Part shown: piece after piece, positions 42,600 to 54,640 of the stretch
Layout: the number at the start of each line of letters is the position of its first letter
How positions within the stretch are numbered: the first letter of the stretch is position 1
Assembly (NCBI GenBank): GCA_030704615.1
Contig: CM060734.1
Span: 54,266,042 to 54,330,041 of the forward strand
Origin: Takakia lepidozioides
Taxonomy: Eukaryota > Streptophyta > Takakiopsida > Takakiales > Takakiaceae
Reading direction: 5' to 3'
Length of the DNA stretch: 64,000 nucleotides
The notes under the pieces: model-generated
Database searches by the model: none
Seen by the model: only the letters and a program-made list of their open reading frames with translations
Told to the model about the DNA's origin: nothing
Made by a program: the position numbers and the translations under genes

Positions 42600-44144
42600 T
42601 CAGCTCATAGCCAAGCTGATAATCCAGGTCAAGCAATTGAGATCCATTGCTTGCCCCAACACCTGACGACGTGATGCCTCAGAAAGAGAAGGCACCGCCG
42701 TGGTCGCAGTGGAAAACCCCATAGCCCGCTCTCGCTCGTCGGCATTAGGCTCCACTAACTGCTGCAACTGAGCATCCCACAGAAGGCCAGGTCCACCATC
42801 CCGAAAAGCATGGGATCATGGGAAGCTGAGCAGTGTAGGTAATGCTGCTCGTGGTTGACCCACCCTGTTGACCACTGCCAAAGGCAAACGGTCATCGTGT
42901 CTCACACGTTGAGACTGCCTCCCTGTGTCCAAAATGCCATCCACGGTGAGGTGCGCTGACCGCTGCACCCCATCAAATGCACGCTTGAGCAGTGCGGGTG
43001 GCATCAAGTTAGTCCACCATAGCCGTGGACGATGAGCTCGTGATCCCACTGCAGCTGCATCCAGCAGCACTGCTAACCCAAGCCATGACCGGACTTGATG
43101 CACAATGGCCATCACCCTGGCCCGAGAATCGCCCATCAGTGGCACATTCTCCAAGATGTATGCTGGCGATACAGCTTGATGAAGCTGCAAGTGGCGCAAA
43201 ATCCGCACCATCTCCCAAAACAGACTCGTCCTCGAGTCTCGCAATCCGTTGCCATGCCCGGCTGATGAATGCCCTTGGCAGGGCCAACCTGCCACTACCA
43301 GATCAATGGAGCCAACCTGCTCCAAATCCGGCGCCCCCAGCAACGAAATGTCTGCTGGCAAGGCTTGTTGGTATCCACGAACTGCAGACACTGGCAACAA
43401 AGCAGGGTACTGTTGTACCAACTGAGCAACATGGCGCAGTGAGACGCGTCGTGCAGTCTCATCCCTCTCCACATACAGGTAACGCCTTACCCGCACACCT
43501 GCCTGTAGCACAGCAGCCAATCCAGTGCTGATCCCGCCAAACAAGTCCAGAAGGCAAATGCCTTTATCCGGATACTGCCACACAATAGGTGTGGTATCCA
43601 ATGGTGACAACTGAGGTGGTCCTGGTGCAATACCCGCACTCTCCTCCTCTCCTGATGGTACAAAAGCCTCTACCCAGGCTTGTTGCACCCGTCGATCAGC
43701 AACCTGCTGCAAATCCTTGCTCGTACCCCACAATGGAGTGTGAGTAACCATGGCAGGCAACTCCACCATACCATGCATATCATCCTGCTCTGCTGGAGGT
43801 GGCACATCCTCTGCATGGGCATTGCCTTCCAGCAACTCTCCAGGCCAACTCACTGCAGCTGTAAAGATGGCTAGTGTTGGCATCTTGCCCCGCTGGGCAG
43901 CCGCAATACCCCCAATGAATGTCACAGGGAGTTGTGCACAACGACCATCCCCTGACTGCCATCCAGGCCTGTAGAATGCTGACTCATCCCAAAAATCCAG
44001 GGTGAAGCCCATGGGGTATAACACTGCCCCACCAACGAGGACATCATAAGAGACCGCGTCTGTTACAATGGCCTTGGCTCGCATTACTGAGCCATCGATA
44101 GGATGATCCGGCTGCAGTCTAATGGCCAACTGATGCCGTGTCAT
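42600..44144 (-). pseudogene. retrotransposon-encoded C5 cytosine DNA methyltransferase
   Basis: The frame 44,144-42,819 (442 codons) begins with a protease-tail segment (SYDVLVGGAVLYPMGF) and then carries methyltransferase motifs in canonical order: motif I LLDLFGGISTG (residues 198-208, SAM binding), motif IV VAGWPCQGHS with catalytic Cys 289 (codon 43,278-43,280), motif VI LENV (331-334) and motif VIII VGSRAHRPRLWW (366-377). A TGA at 42,816 interrupts it, but the same frame continues SHAFRDGGPGLLWD, ADERERAMGF (motif IX-like) and RRQVLGQAMDLN (motif X) to a stop at 42,600. The canonical order excludes the plant DRM type (permuted); DNMT3-like is the nearest guess. The product would methylate cytosine at C5, perhaps in the element's own DNA. 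It is fused in frame with gag-protease on one side and precedes RT on the other. Confidence 0.9.
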
Positions 44145-44177
44145 GCCCCGAGCCTGCTCTGATCCTCCCAGAGATGT

Positions 44178-46514
44178 CTATATCTGGAAAGGACAAGGCT
44201 CCATATCCGCCTCGATAAGGCCCAAACCTGCAATAGCAGCTCTGCCCAACATCAGTGGCTGAGCTCCCGAGTCCAACAAGACCCGCAGTGGCCGGTACTT
44301 CTTGCCTGCCGGTCCACTCAAAGAGAAAATGTCATCCTGGTTGTCTAACAAGACAACTCCAGGTGTCACCATGGCGCGCTCAAAGGCTGGCCTAGCTGGC
44401 AGCTCCGTCAACTTGGCAGCTGCAGCTTGCCAGGGCGCAGCCGTGGCAGTCTTGACCCTCAAATCCGAGGATCCCTCTGCCACTACACCTTCCACTAACT
44501 CCGCAGAAGATGAAGTGACCTCCCCACTCTCACAGAGTGTTGCTGCTAGTCTGAACACTGCAGCTGGCCTTACCCCCGGCGTCGCAATCATGGTTGCCGA
44601 GAACAATGGGGCTTGACACACAGAGGTGGCTGCCCCCAATAACACACCGGCTGCACTAGCCTTGGTAGCAGGTGTCAGTGCTGCACATGTAGCTCTCCCC
44701 AATGGCATAGTAACCTCCGCCTCGGTAACAGTCGGGCGAGAACTAGGTGCCATGGATGGCGTCGACACAGTCTCCGCCAATGTGAATGACTGAGGAAGCC
44801 TCGCCTGACGGCTTGCCTCCCCACGCTGTGGATCCAATTCCACCTCTGCACCTCGTGGCTCAGGAACTCGTGCTGCTCCTCGAGTCACTGCTGCAGCAGA
44901 CTCCACCTGCTCTAGTGGTAGTGTTGCTCCGCACATGAATCCCATGCCTCCCATATCTCCTCCCTCAGGAGCAGGAGGTGGACCATCCCGCCTGGGAGCC
45001 GGTACCGCCTGAGCTATAGTCATGGTAGCGAGCCTCTGCTCTAGCTGCTGAAGCCGATTGGCCATGCCTTGGTCAACACCCTGACCTCCGCATCCTTGGC
45101 CATGTGGAGCTTGCCCTTGGCCTGCACCTCGTGCCCGACCACCTTGTCCTCTTTGGGCTGGTCCACCTCGCCCCCGGCCACCATTATTCCCTTGGAACTG
45201 GCCTGGGCGCAACTCAGGATGCAAGTCATAACACTGGGCATCTCCATGCCCATACTTGCCGCAATGCCCACACTGCAACTGTGCAGGCTGTGCTTGTGCC
45301 GGCCTTTTGCCACTCTCTGGGCAATCTCTCTTGACATGGGGTCCTCCACATGTCCAACATATCACCCCTGGTTGCTGTTGGCCTGCAAAAGATGCCACGG
45401 GCCTCTGCACTTGAGGTCCCATGTAAGCTCCATGGAACTGGGGCTGGGCAACCTTGCCCCCCTGACCATGTTGTTGGGTAGTCCCTTGTGCCTGTGGGCT
45501 CACAGCTGTGCCCCGTGCAGGCATGTCCTTGCCAAATCCAATTGTAACAACTCGCTCCTCCACCATGTTGAGCTCAATCCGCTCAGCCAGCAGAAACACA
45601 TATGCTAATGTGGGTTGGGCTGCTTGTAACAGGGTTGCATCTCGCACCCTTCTCTTGAGCTCCTTGTCCAGAATTCCATACCAAAACTGGATTGCCTGAG
45701 CTTCAGTAACCCCTTGGGTTACACTTATCAAGCGCCTCATACGAGTGTACGCCTCTCGCAGGCTCTCACTGGGTTTGCGCTGGAAGTCTTGCAAACTTCG
45801 CAGCTTCTCTGTCCGTACACCTTGGTAGTTCCTCCGTAACTCCTAGAAGAACTCCACCACCGGGTTGAATCTAGGCACATGTGTTGTAGTCGTGGCAGGA
45901 GGAGTAGTAGCACCTTTTGAACTGGTACCACCTACAGAAGTACCAGCACTACTTGCTCCACTACTAGTGCTGGCAGTGGGAGCTATTGGTACTGATGCAG
46001 CTACTGGTCGCGTCGTGCCTCGAGTAATGGAGACGTAGTCAGGTGACCAATACATCCTCCACTCCTCAATCTCTGCTTCATGTCCTCGCCTGAACTCGTG
46101 GTAATCGTCCATAGGCGGGCCTTCCAAATGCTGGAACAGTCCCTTCCACGCCATGAATGGGGTGAATAGCTGTGGATTGCGCATCTGCTGCAAATCACAC
46201 CAGCTGTCGAACTCCTGGATAAAGTCATCCAACTCGATTGTGCCCACAGCTCCAGAGTACCTACGAGGCCCCTTGGTAGCTCCATACATCTCCTCCATGT
46301 CGTCCCACAACAATGGCGAATGAAAGTGCACACTTGTTGATGAAGCCTCCGAGTCTGTGTCTGACTCTACAGTAGTTGAGGGTGGCGGTGAAGGTGGTCT
46401 GAACCGAATACCTCGTCTTGTGAACCCACTCTCACTGGTACTGCTTGTAGCCGTACTCCCCTCAAAACCCTTGGGTAACTCCGTAATGACACTCACAATG
46501 TGCACCTCCTCCAC
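44178..46514 (-). pseudogene. gag, CCHC zinc knuckles and aspartic protease of the gypsy element
   Basis: One frame from about 46,514 to 44,178 with a TAG at 45,843. The first 223 codons hold a Ser/Thr/Pro-rich head and a capsid-like segment (TIELDDFIQEFDSWCDLQQM, FTPFMAWKGLFQHLEG). After the TAG come ELRRNYQGVRTEKLRSLQDF and REAYTRMRRLISVTQG (retrotransposon gag), then two zinc knuckles (CWTCGGPHVKRDC with one residue less than usual, and CGHCGKYGHGDAQC). A long Gly/Ala-rich linker follows, and finally a retroviral-type protease with the catalytic LLDSGAQPLMLGR near the end. A second TAG at 44,178 separates it from the methyltransferase in the same frame. The head lacks an ATG: the open frame starts at a GTG, and a related plus-one frame lies upstream (46,493-46,699). 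Confidence 0.85.
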
Positions 46515-48935
46515 GTGACACTATAAGGCTCTAGTACTAATCTAATAGTGACACGGGTGGGCACCTGTTGCAGTCTAAGGGTCATATCCCAATGGCTCAG
46601 GGCACGTGCTTTGAGACGGTTGCGGGTGTCCTCATTGCAAATGACTGCATCTCCTTCACGCACAACAAACATGTCATTGCTGATGACTCCCATATGCAAT
46701 CAATTCGTCCAACTGTTCTCCACTCAAATCAGTCTGAGTTCCTTGGGAAACATAAATCCTGTCCCCTTGTGTGCACAGGCTAAGAGAAGAGACCTGCCCT
46801 TCAATTACGTCATCATTTCCCCCAGCCATGCAAGGAGTACATCCACAGATTTATGTCTCATGTAGACCACAACAGATTCTGGACACAGAATTGTGGATCT
46901 TTCATAGCACACTCACACTCTAAAAATTCCACAGATTTTTAGCAGAGTCCCCAAAACAAAAACCAGGTGTAGATATGTAGATTTCCCCTTTCTGCAGCTA
47001 TCCACCCAAAAACTGAGTCAAACGGAGTCCATTTGACAAAGTTATGACCAACCAGGCTCTAAATCATTTAAATTATATCAGAGTTTTTTTTTTTTTTTTT
47101 AACACCAAAACGTTCCCGCCATTAAGAACCGTTCCCAGGTTTCATTTGTGGTTACAGGTGCACCACAGACTTGCTCGCTTAGTGAGCTGCTTTGCTCCAG
47201 CGACGACTCTCGAGCTCGGGTGTATGGCTATGGCGATGGTGATGGCCTGTGCAGCGTCAGGCATCTGTTTCCCGTAATGCAAGCACTCGAGCCATCCCTA
47301 ATGCAGGGACAAGCCCTGATGATACTCTGTCAGAACCTGGTGGGCAGCTGCCATCTGCACTTGCTCTCTCTTCAGACAATCTTCGGACCTAGTGTCAAAT
47401 GTGGAAGTGGTGAAGGAGCTTATTGACAAAGGCAACTGTGTTGGACTATCCACAGAGTAGAGAGTAACCAGATCAGCTTCGTCATTTAGTTGAAGCTTGG
47501 AGCATAGGTCTGCATACTCCGATAGGGCAAGGCACTATCTCAATTCAGGTAGCGATCAATTTCAATGTAGAAGCATACCCGCTAGCGGTATACTGATCCA
47601 CCACAACATCCCCGTTGGACTTGTCTGCAATGTTCCCTGCAGCTTTGCAAGCTCGTGTACCGAGTGTCTGGCCAAGTTGGGCAGCAACAGCATTCAGACT
47701 GGCCACAAACTTCAAGGTTGGATAACCACTCACTCCATATCTCGGTCACAGGTCTCCTCTGTCTTTGAGCTATGTTGGGTGGACTTGCTGGAGGGAAAGG
47801 TTGCTGGTCATTCCAACTGACACCAAGCATTTCAGTTCAGCCTTCTACCCGGCCGGCGCTACCACTGCCGTTGCTGTCCTACCAGCCAATGTCCCCGACC
47901 CCGTGCTTGCGACCCTACGCCACCACGCTACCTCCCTGCAGCTCCAACACATGGTTAGAATCCCAGTTCTTCACATACGCCGCCATCCTCCAAATTCAGA
48001 TGAATACCAGCATACTGGTTCGCCCATTGCACATATTGCGTCTTCCACCGAAGATAGAATAATTATTGGTGAAGGTGAGTATCAATCGTTTTCCCTGTCT
48101 CTTGGCTTCAGCTACCACAAAGCTGAGTGCATCCCTTCCATTTCACCATGTCTGCTATAGCGTGGAGCGAGAGCTTGAGCGTGGAGCTTGTAGAGCGGGA
48201 AAGCTTGAGCTGAGCAGATGAGGCATTTCCTCACTTCCTTGGTCATAACTGTCATATAATGAACACTCCATTGGCTGTGTTGAAGAAGCTTAATCCATGC
48301 AGCTTCAGAAGCACTCAGGTAGATAATCCACAGATTGTGTTGAATATTTTCAACACTGTAAGCGGGCTTTTCGCATCGTTACTCTTCATCGATTCTTTCG
48401 AGATAACCCGTGGTGCGGAGCACGATGCTATGCCATGGCTGCCAGGGCTCCCTTTCCCGTACACTCTTCACTGCTCCTCACCTTCTTTCTATAAATCGCT
48501 TCTCTGTCTATGTTGCTTTAACAAGGTCTGGATTTGTCACCATTGGACTGACCAAGTACAGCAAAGGCTGTAGAGCAATCTGCCTCTCGCGGTGCTCCTG
48601 TACAGTTGCAGTTATAGCGACGCACCGAGTGCCCAACTTGTAACAACTATTCAACTGCAAGCGTTTGTTCCCTTGTCACAACCACACTCTTGCATGCATG
48701 CTGCATACAGTCTTCCACCTCTGGAGAAGAAGTCCAGGGACAGAGTTACGGTTGTCAGCAGCTACCAACAAACATAGTCTTCCTTACATTTGCGCATCAT
48801 CCTGCTGCTCCACCAGCCTTGTCACAAACATAATCTACCATAATTTTCTTCTCTCACTTCTAAAACAAAAACCACAAGTGCTTAAAACTAAACTCACCTC
48901 TGGCACTCACAGATGCAAGCCTCATCTCTCTCGAG
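46515..48935 (-). other. 5' leader of the gypsy element, with primer-binding-like site
   Basis: About 2.4 kb between gag and the right LTR. On the coding strand TAGTACTAGAGCC (46,527-46,539) resembles the initiator-tRNA-Met primer-binding site TGGTATCAGAGCC, but it does not abut an LTR, so either it is fortuitous or foreign DNA lies between. The sequence next to the LTR (48,921-48,935, CTCATCTCTCTCGAG) is the inverse of 49,125-49,139 within the LTR. No recognised protein elsewhere; a T17 run lies near 47,084. Confidence 0.45.
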
Positions 48936-49291
48936 TGATAAACAAGCTAAAAAGGACACACACTCCCAACACAAGAAATATAAAATCCATCGCTATCACT
49001 CATTGAAACAGAAGTCGAGCCAGGGGCACCCCAAGCTATGGGGACTCCACCCCACAACAACCTGTACCCCTACATAAGCACACTCAAACCTAAACACATG
49101 CAGGAGCTCGGTCGCGCAGGCTCAACTCGAGAGAGATGAGCCGCGCGACTGCCGCTCTCGTGAAGATAAGACGGACCAGGTGTCAAACTAAACTTGACAC
49201 CTGATTTAACACTTGACCTAAATCCAAGTGTTAAATACAAATAACTAGTTTTATTCTAGCTGTTTTCACACTGTGCTTATTTAACTTGACA
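48936..49291 (-). repeat. long terminal repeat (5' LTR of the minus-strand element)
   Basis: 356 bp, same as 38,991-39,346 except for four substitutions that I counted (A/G in GGTCGC[A/G]CAGG, two in AAGT[A/G]TT[G/A]AAT, one in CACT[A/G]TGC). It begins TGATAAAC and ends CTTGACA, directly followed by TAGAT. Confidence 0.85.
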
Positions 49292-49296
49292 TAGAT

Positions 49297-52200
49297 GACA
49301 TTGGACACTTGGGGCAACGGCACATGCTACCCTGGAGGTCACACTTGGGCCTAGACATAGGAGACGCATTTGAATGCATAGGAGTTTGTACTTGGGCTTA
49401 GATGACCCTGGACACTTGGGCCAACGGCACAGGCTACCCTAGTGCTGATGAAAAAGAACTGCGAAAAACCTAGGAATGTGGTGCGGGGAAATTGTGTAAA
49501 ATTTTGGGAGTAGTAACATGAAATATTAGTACAAACAAACTTTCATGTTACTCAACTCGAAGGGTCTCAACTCTGGAGCTCCAGCGATGCACACCTTAAC
49601 CACATACACATAGATAGTGATTACATTGGGAAACAAAGATTCCTCATGAAGCTTTGGTTACAGGGGGATGACAAAAATTCGATAGGAAAACTCTGTATCA
49701 AGGAGCTACATGCACAACACAGATATCTGAAGAAGAAGAACGAGGCAGAAGAAGAGGGATCCGCATAGGTGTCATGCTATGAGACGTCAGATCTCAGGTG
49801 AATCATGAACGGCTTACGATGTACTAAATCGAATCACATAGATAACGGTTGATTTATCGTGGTTATATTGTTGTTCGTAATTGATGAATCAGGGTTAGGG
49901 CTCCAACATGATGGGCCATCCCAGCAGGGGTCCTCATAACCGCCATAGAGTTGAAGTTTTGGGCTTCCTCGTCCCACACAATTGTACATAAATTGTGTTG
50001 CAACCGGCATCATGAAAAAACTATCCCACTGCGTTGACCACGTGACATTCCCTAGGATCTTACCCAATTTCAATCGAACCCAGTATCTCGTGCGGACGAA
50101 GACCTCGTCGACTAATAGCTCCATCGGCTTCATCCCGTCATCCAAAAATAAAAGATATATATATATACACATATATACATACAACATGCAAGACCAAGAG
50201 GCTGAGTTTTGTAGTGAAAGTACTCTCTTTGCTACTTCTGCCCATCTCATTGTTGCTTTGGCCAATGGTTATGGATGTCGGCAGCGTGTTGGTAGGGCTT
50301 GGCTATGGCTTTGGCACCCCATTGGTGACAACCTTCGAAGAATATATATATATTACAAAGGCCCACCCCCGAAAGGGGGCAGTAGCCGCAAGACGAAGTG
50401 GCTCTTAGTTTACGCCGGCTGCGGTCGGAGTCACCTCTCTATGTTACAAAGGAGCCCAAAAATGGGCCCCACTACCGACGGTGGTTTTTTGCAGTATGTG
50501 ACCTGATTGACTTGCAATTTTGCAAATCCCTGCAGGAGGTAGGTAGGCACCTAATGTGCGGTCAAATTTGGCAAATTTATTTCTATTTCGGGTAGTTATT
50601 CTGATTTTTCACCTTGGGGGTCTTTTTTGCAAAAAAATTCAAACTTACCCACTGGCCGCTTAGGGGGTTAGTGAGAAAAGGAAGCCCATGCAAACGTAAG
50701 ACTCATGTGGACTGGCATACATGAGGAAAAAAATGTTAAATTATATATACGTTACAATGTGAGACTTCATATCCAAGTCTTCACTTTTTTTTCTAGTGTT
50801 TGCACTAAGCGCTCTACTCTCACAAGCCCAACTTGCATCTCTTTGCGTTGAGACGGTATGTGGGCAATGCCTTGAGGTTTGTGAGATAATTTTATGGTGA
50901 CTACCGACAACGTTTGTTAGTTGTTAGGAGGTCTTGTTTATGTATAGCTGAGATTCTAGCTGATATATAGCATGTCAACAGCTTGTCACCAGGTCTACAA
51001 TATTAAAGTTCATCACATGCCCACATTTTCTTACAGGTGCATTTATTCGAAGTTCTTCATGAAAACGATCATGGCACTACCGGGAGTTGATTTGATCAAT
51101 TTTGGTGTCTATCTGTTGTTTCTTGTCACGGCTACTGGTTTGAATCCCCTCTACACATATATTCCATATTTCTACCTCATTTCTACTACTTTTGCAATTC
51201 TCGTTATGGCTGCTCCAAGTTCAATTGGCATGAAATTAGGTCCTTTGTCACGATGAGTCTTCTACCCATCTCATACTGGACGTTGATTTGGACATATGTC
51301 GTTTATTGAAATGAGTCATGACTTGTAAGCACCTAAACTATTTAACAATATTTGACATATGTTTTACACATGTCACAAATTTGGGTGATTCCTTGTTCCA
51401 GCCATGAGAAAAGAATCAAAGATTTGGTCCCGATGTCCAAGGTTGTTCAGTCTTGGTTGAAACCACATCACACCCATCCCACCAATTTTCTTATCTAAGA
51501 CATGTTCACAGCTGAAATATCGCCTCTACGTTTGTGCATGGGTGGTGGTTGTATCAAAAGCACAGTTTCAGCCTGTCTGTGAAACTTCTACAGCTAGCCC
51601 GTTGACTGCAGACCGCACGGCAGTAATTTCTTATTTCATGAATCTTGGTGGAAATTGCTGTAACAACAATCGCTTCGGAAGCCTAGCACCACCCAAGTTG
51701 ATACTAACAATTGCGCTGTTGGGATTTGTGGAGCTTTTGATTGTCAACCCTGCAGCATAGTAGCCGGCTATGTGGCTAACATAAACAGCCAATGTGCACA
51801 ATCAATCGATGGGGCATTATATTGTGGTGGCTATGAATATATGAACGAGAATCATGGTCTAAAGATCATACTTTTCTAAAGCTACGTTGCATCAATGAGA
51901 GTCACTTTGGAGGGAACTATGTGGAATCATAACCGTGGGTTAGTTATATATATATATATATATATAATGCACCCTGAGTTAGCATAAATAAGAGCCTCTT
52001 CCCCTTGCGGGTACCACCTCTTTATACAAACCAAATATACTACGTTGTGAATATTAAATCGTCGCCCGATACGCGAGAGATGATATGACGTCAATGACTT
52101 TAATCTACCCAAGTTAGGGCCGTGTTGAACAATCAAACTCTTGTCAAGTGACGGGACTACTTGGGGCAAACAAGGCCAGTGCAAGGAGGAGAGAATCGAG

Positions 52201-53003
52201 CTCTCTGAACGATCAGGCCTGTTGTTGCTCCCATGGCTGCGGCAATACGTCACTTGGAGATGTATTGGTTTTCTGAGCGACAGTAATGTCTTTGAATAAA
52301 AAGAGATGCCATAACTTATCATGATAATATGTTTGGCCCTGCCAATTAATACTATGGATTTGATTTGTCTTTATTTTTATTTTATTTTTTTGGGACAATA
52401 ATCTTCAACATATTGTTGGGTTGGTCCCTTAGGGGTACATATTCCTCATGTCATATTTGTGTGTTCCTGCATCTGTGGTGAATTGTGTGATTGTAGGTAG
52501 TACAATTCTAGTGTTTTTCATGAATGCAAATCAGAATAAAAACCGTCATGTGCTCATAATATTGTTGGTCTCTAGGCGACTAGTGTATAAATCTTATTCG
52601 TTCAATTAATCCCTAAGCGTCGGGAGCCGTTTTGGCGGGCCACCCCCAGACATGACGTAATGTCAAGGATGAGGCTGTATATATCTCTCAACAAACATTC
52701 ATCCACAGAAATGAACCTTACCAACATATAGCTACCTACCATATCTACCTACTCACAAATTTGTGGATGAATTGACTGTTAGAATTGGCAGATCATAATA
52801 ATAAAAATCAATGGTATATTTTCCAACTTCACACAAATTTAGTATAGTCTATCTTATACACCATCAACTTCCTTTGGATTGTCTTGAAATTTGAGTTGCA
52901 GATGACCTTTAATTGAAGTGAACCTAACTGCCAAATGCAATTCCTTCTGATCCTAGAGGGTATAATTTGCAATATTTGTAGGTAGGTTCTGAGGTGATCT
53001 GGG
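49297..53003. other. non-coding and unidentified sequence; one coding-like minus frame at 49,834-50,265
   Basis: A ~40-bp motif (GACACTTGGG.CAACGGCACA.GCTACCCT) is repeated at about 49,303 and 49,409. On the minus strand 50,265-49,834 a frame reads DDGMKPMELLVDEVFVRTRY, WVRLKLGKILGNVTWST and DSFFMMPVATQFMYNCVGRG, which looks protein-like but matches no family I know. A (TA)n microsatellite lies at 51,946-51,966. 50,398-50,445 repeats a segment of 14,577-14,630. I see nothing in 50.5-53.0 kb. Confidence 0.35.
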
Positions 53004-54258
53004 ATGATAATCTTGGATGTTGTTTCTTGGGAGTGGATCTGCACTCTACAATGTGACCTCCCATGCCTCTACTATCCGCATATGGCTCAAGACCTGCTCC
53101 CCCAGTACCATTCTACCCCTACTACCTCCATCTACCAAACACTCAAAACGGCATATGCCACCAATACCCAAACAGACATAGAATCTGATTTCCCCTCTCA
53201 AGTAACTAACACACAACACCCTGAACCTATCCGCCACTTGCATACACCATCCAATCCCTCACCTACTAGGCAAGGATCCCACACCCCCCTAACCACCGCA
53301 CCATCCCCCCCATCTTCACCACAATACGACGACAATAACAATGCTTACATCATTGAAGCTATACTAGGAGTTAAAACCCAAACGTCCATTGATGCCTTTG
53401 GATCCACCTGCATTGATACATACTATCACTGTCAATGGGCTGGATAGTCTTCCGCAGACAACACATGGCAGATAGAAGACGACCTCTTCGGCCTACATGA
53501 CGATTGCGACCCCGAACACAATCTTGCCCTCCTCACCACCTTCCATAAACAAACCAACACCAACTATCTAACACACATGCAGCAATAACACACCACTCCC
53601 GCCCAACCTACAGATAACAGATATATACATTAACCACTTTATGCCCCCAACGTGCACATCTGCATAACTGAATGTAATCCTGACAAAGATATCAAGCATG
53701 ATCAACCGCTAATCCACATAGGCCCCCGCCTTTCCAACATTTACGCTCAACATAGCCGCTTCATTGGCCTCATCCCCAATACAAGACTAACATGGCTCTG
53801 GGAGAAATACTCTACTACTACCTCATCCCCACAATCGCTACAACCCCCGAAACAAGACTTTGCTACCGAATTATATTGGCTGGTTGATCGCTACCTCAAA
53901 GACACTCCCCCCAAGAAACCGCGATCCCTCACTAAATTGGAAATAGCATGTGCGCACCATACTATACCCCAAGATATTCTCTCCTTACTTATCAACACAT
54001 TCCAGCTTACTCACTCATATTATTCCAACCCACTGACATGCCCTATGGCATTGCCCACATTCTCTAGCCCGCACCACAGAGACTGTATCTTTGGAGCCAT
54101 ACTGCCACCCAGCACACCTGGGAAGGCCGGGGCCTTCCCCACCCTCCACCTGGTTCTCCTTACGAAGCTCTTCAATGGGCAAAACTTGTTGCGCACTCCT
54201 CTCCTACTGCATCCACAATCCTCATCCTCACAGAACAAAATATTCCTAATATCTGAGA
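53004..54258 (+). pseudogene. chromodomain-containing ORF of a retroelement, degenerate
   Basis: One plus-strand frame with stops at 53,445 (TAG), 53,586 and 53,631 (TAA). After a Pro/Ser/Thr-rich region comes a chromodomain: AYIIEAILGVKTQTS, a short insertion, YYHCQWAG-stop-SSADNTWQIEDDLFG. The Tyr, Trp and (at the stop) third aromatic are where HP1-type chromodomains cage methyl-lysine. Further on, RFIGLIPNTRLTWLWEKY and ELYWLVDRYLKD are followed by PHHRDCIFGA; then a one-base shift leads to TWEGRGLPHPPPGSPYEALQ WAKLVAHSS, with a PP-P-SPY motif reminiscent of amino-methyltransferase motif IV. It ends at an iteron block. It probably belongs with the LINE-like RNase H pieces at 60-61.5 kb, but that link is by position only. 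Confidence 0.6.
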
Positions 54259-54261
54259 GCA

Positions 54262-54640
54262 GCTAGCGCGTGAGCGTGCTCACGTGAGCAGATTCCCTTA
54301 AGCGTGAGCACATTTTAAGCGTGAGCAGAAAATGGAAGTGGAGCGTATAACCGTGGAAGAAGCAGGGCCCATTGTCGTGGACGCAAACTTGTGCAAATTG
54401 GAGGGTAACATACCATGTCGAGACCGAAGACGCCAACCTCCATGCAAGAAAATCTGAGATGAATGTGCACGAAAAACTTCTCGATGAAGGTAAGCAAGGA
54501 TGAATGGCAAAGATGAATGGATAAATGTGGGATGAAAAATGATTGGATGAATGTACCATGAATGACTGAAATAAGATTGCTTGTAAAAGAACATTCATGA
54601 CATTCATCGGATTCATCTCATTCATCTCATTCATTCATCT
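54262..54640. repeat. iteron block 1 (GTGAGC array, TATAACCGTGGA, GGATGAATG array)
   Basis: Four or more GCGTGAGCA-type copies lie at 54,266-54,326, then GTATAACCGTGGA at 54,344, then several GGATGAATG/GGATGAA copies between 54,480 and 54,560, and finally the inverse (CATTCATC-type) at 54,596-54,640. The same three motifs occur in the same order, and with the same 82-83 bp spacing between the first two, at 60,598-60,944. Confidence 0.7.

Larger units (their letters stand above)
38824..49291 (-). mobile_element. Ty3/gypsy LTR retrotransposon with C5-DNA methyltransferase and PHD finger, degenerate
   Basis: All coding parts are on the minus strand in the order gag, CCHC knuckles, aspartic protease, C5 methyltransferase, RT, RNase H, integrase, PHD remnant. 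The pol order RT-RH-IN is that of Ty3/gypsy (Metaviridae-type) elements. Long direct repeats flank it (38,991-39,346 and 48,936-49,291). A possible target duplication TAGAT occurs at 38,820-38,824 and 49,292-49,296, which would place the left edge at 38,824 or 38,825 and include two extra 81-bp units. The element has six in-frame stops, at least two frameshifts and one deletion, so this copy cannot make its proteins. Published work on charophytes and dinoflagellates described methyltransferase-bearing retrotransposons; this appears to be of the charophyte kind (recollection, to be checked). Confidence 0.85.

Noticed and set aside
43025-43531. 168-codon plus-strand frame inside the methyltransferase region
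   Set aside because: It is antisense to the methyltransferase motifs, which are clearly on the minus strand.
46493-46699. Extra gag N-terminal frame (RLVLEPYSVTWRRCTL)
   Set aside because: It overlaps the primer-binding-like palindrome and has no gag similarity; more likely leader sequence.
38991-49291. CRISPR-like or prokaryotic system suggested by direct repeats and methyltransferases
   Set aside because: Introns, DYW-PPR and NDR genes and gypsy polyprotein show a plant nuclear genome; repeats are LTRs and satellites, with no spacer pattern.
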